NCBI GenBank assembly: GCA_020049775.1
Contig: JAGVLO010000003.1
Coordinates: 124,001-188,000 of the forward strand
Direction: 5' to 3'
From: Alphaproteobacteria bacterium
Lineage (GTDB): Bacteria; Pseudomonadota; Alphaproteobacteria; Rickettsiales; SXRF01
DNA: 64,000 nt
Under the pieces are notes generated by a model that did no database searches, was not told the DNA's origin, and was given only the letters and a program-made list of their open reading frames with translations. This document shows positions 63,285 to 64,000 of the stretch, one piece after another. Both the position numbers and the translations under genes were made by a program. The stretch's first letter is position 1. Each line of letters begins with the position of its first letter.

Positions 63285-63995
63285 TTACATTCTAGAAGAC
63301 TTATAAACATGCAGGTTATGCCACGCTAGAAACTTTTTCTGATTGGGATGAAAATTTCCTACATTCTTTGGACTAATGCCCCAGCACTGTAACGCCTCTT
63401 TTGCTTGATCGGATAAGAGCATATCGCCATTGCCAGCGAAACTTAGATGTCCACGATCAAAGAGCCTGTCAATGTGTGGGGATAGTAAGAGACCATTGTA
63501 GCCATCCAAGCGCTCTTTATCATTACATTTATTCCACGGCTTTATGTGGCTGGCAATCAGCAAATTTGTATTTTTTAGTCCAGTTATGCGACATTGCTTC
63601 TCAATGCAAATAACGGCTTCCCTGAATTGGCCTTGTCCCATTCGTGCATTTATAAGCCGTTCTTTTTCTGTGGGAGGAAGACTTGAGTTTTCAATCTCAC
63701 GAATGTCTTTTTGCAATTCATGCTCGGGGAAAGTGCCTTGGCGAAGGCGTTGTGCAAATTCTTCATGGATTGCCCGCTGTTCTTCCAAACTGCCTTTACC
63801 CTTTGTGTTATAATAGCGGATGTGTTGATCTAAAGCAGAAAGAGCTTTTGCTAATGCTGTTGCTCCATCCTTCCCTTCGCTAATTCTCTCTAAAAAATAG
63901 CGCGTCGCTGGGGCATTCATTGTGCGTTGGTATTGGATACCCAAGCGCATGTTCCGATAGTTGCTCAAATATGCTTTGAGCGTATTGGAAGGCAT
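63285..63995 (-). CDS. HNH endonuclease (HNH_2 type), possibly extending beyond the window
   Basis: 236 residues visible. The C-terminal HNH_2 motif is CRITGLKNTNLLIASHIKPW followed by NGLLLSPHIDRLFDRGHLSF. The histidines in SHI and PHID are the catalytic/metal residues. The N-terminal part is helical and charged. No stop interrupts the frame between 63995 and the window edge, so the true start may be further out. It is convergent with the methyltransferase gene across a 177-bp AT-rich gap. A separate restriction or homing-type nuclease is possible; whether it works with the R-M pair is unknown. Confidence 0.78.
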   Translation of the reverse strand: MPSNTLKAYLSNYRNMRLGIQYQRTMNAPATRYFLERISEGKDGATALAKALSALDQHIRYYNTKGKGSLEEQRAIHEEFAQRLRQGTFPEHELQKDIREIENSSLPPTEKERLINARMGQGQFREAVICIEKQCRITGLKNTNLLIASHIKPWNKCNDKERLDGYNGLLLSPHIDRLFDRGHLSFAGNGDMLLSDQAKEALQCWGISPKNVGNFHPNQKKFLAWHNLHVYKSSRM

Positions 63996-64000
63996 TATGC

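Larger units (their letters stand above)
55256..64000 (+). mobile_element. Integrated satellite-like element with restriction-modification cargo (right end not in window)
   Basis: Starts at the break in tRNA-Lys. The sequence is visibly AT-richer than the core. It carries excisionase, replication ATPase, HUH initiator, XRE repressor, tyrosine recombinase, HNH/C5-methyltransferase pair and a further HNH nuclease. No capsid, tail, portal or conjugation genes are seen in the visible part, so it is more like a satellite or mobilisable element than a phage. The integrase lies more than 4 kb from the visible end, so nested or composite structure is possible. Confidence 0.72.

Overview
The window looks like a chromosome segment of a motile, free-living alphaproteobacterium of moderate GC. 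The clade signals are a FliX-type flagellar assembly regulator, a Usg protein, a DksA that has lost most zinc-finger cysteines, an acetolactate synthase with GEAS in its thiamine-diphosphate motif, and the gene order mreB-mreC-mreD-PBP2. I cannot name a genus from sequence alone.

Region by region. 1-4.3 kb: tyrosine metabolism (phenylalanine hydroxylase, a GNAT enzyme, HPPD), a glycine/alanine-rich membrane protein and a YdcH/DUF465 protein. 4.4-11.8 kb: an Mrp/ApbC ATPase, the HflK-HflC-HtrA membrane quality-control group, and serB/miaA, whose divergent start codons are one base apart. 12-14.3 kb: a 780-residue protein that appears to join a RdgB/HAM1-like domain to one or two LOG-like domains. 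14.4-24.8 kb: branched-chain amino acid genes (ilvB, ilvH, ilvC, leuA) interspersed with small unknown genes, GNAT proteins, a deaminase-like protein, a receiver-like protein and a membrane protein. 24.9-29.9 kb: mreBCD, the transpeptidase PBP2 and dksA.

30.0-54.0 kb is a late flagellar cluster: fliX, flgI, rod-binding flgJ, a flgN-like chaperone, flgK, flgL, fliW, a TPR-methyltransferase, fliB (flagellin lysine methylase), two roughly 900-residue flagellins, a flaG-like gene, fliD, fliS, fliK, flgD and a 928-residue flgE. It ends at a strong intrinsic terminator. Three close sigma-54 promoter matches (upstream of flgI, fliD and fliK) suggest how it is switched on. FliW, FliS, FliD and FliB together are unusual beside the alphaproteobacterial FliX. 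FlgE and FlgK share an inserted repeat module.

55.2-64.0 kb is a visibly AT-richer mobile island. It begins exactly where a tRNA-Lys(CTT) gene is cut after its anticodon loop. It carries an unknown protein, an AlpA-like excisionase, a phage/plasmid-type replication ATPase, an HUH replication initiator-like protein, an XRE repressor, a small exported protein, a catalytic-domain-only tyrosine recombinase, an HNH endonuclease/C5-cytosine methyltransferase pair overlapping by ATGA, and a second HNH nuclease. It resembles a phage-satellite or integrative element with restriction-modification cargo. The right end lies outside the window.
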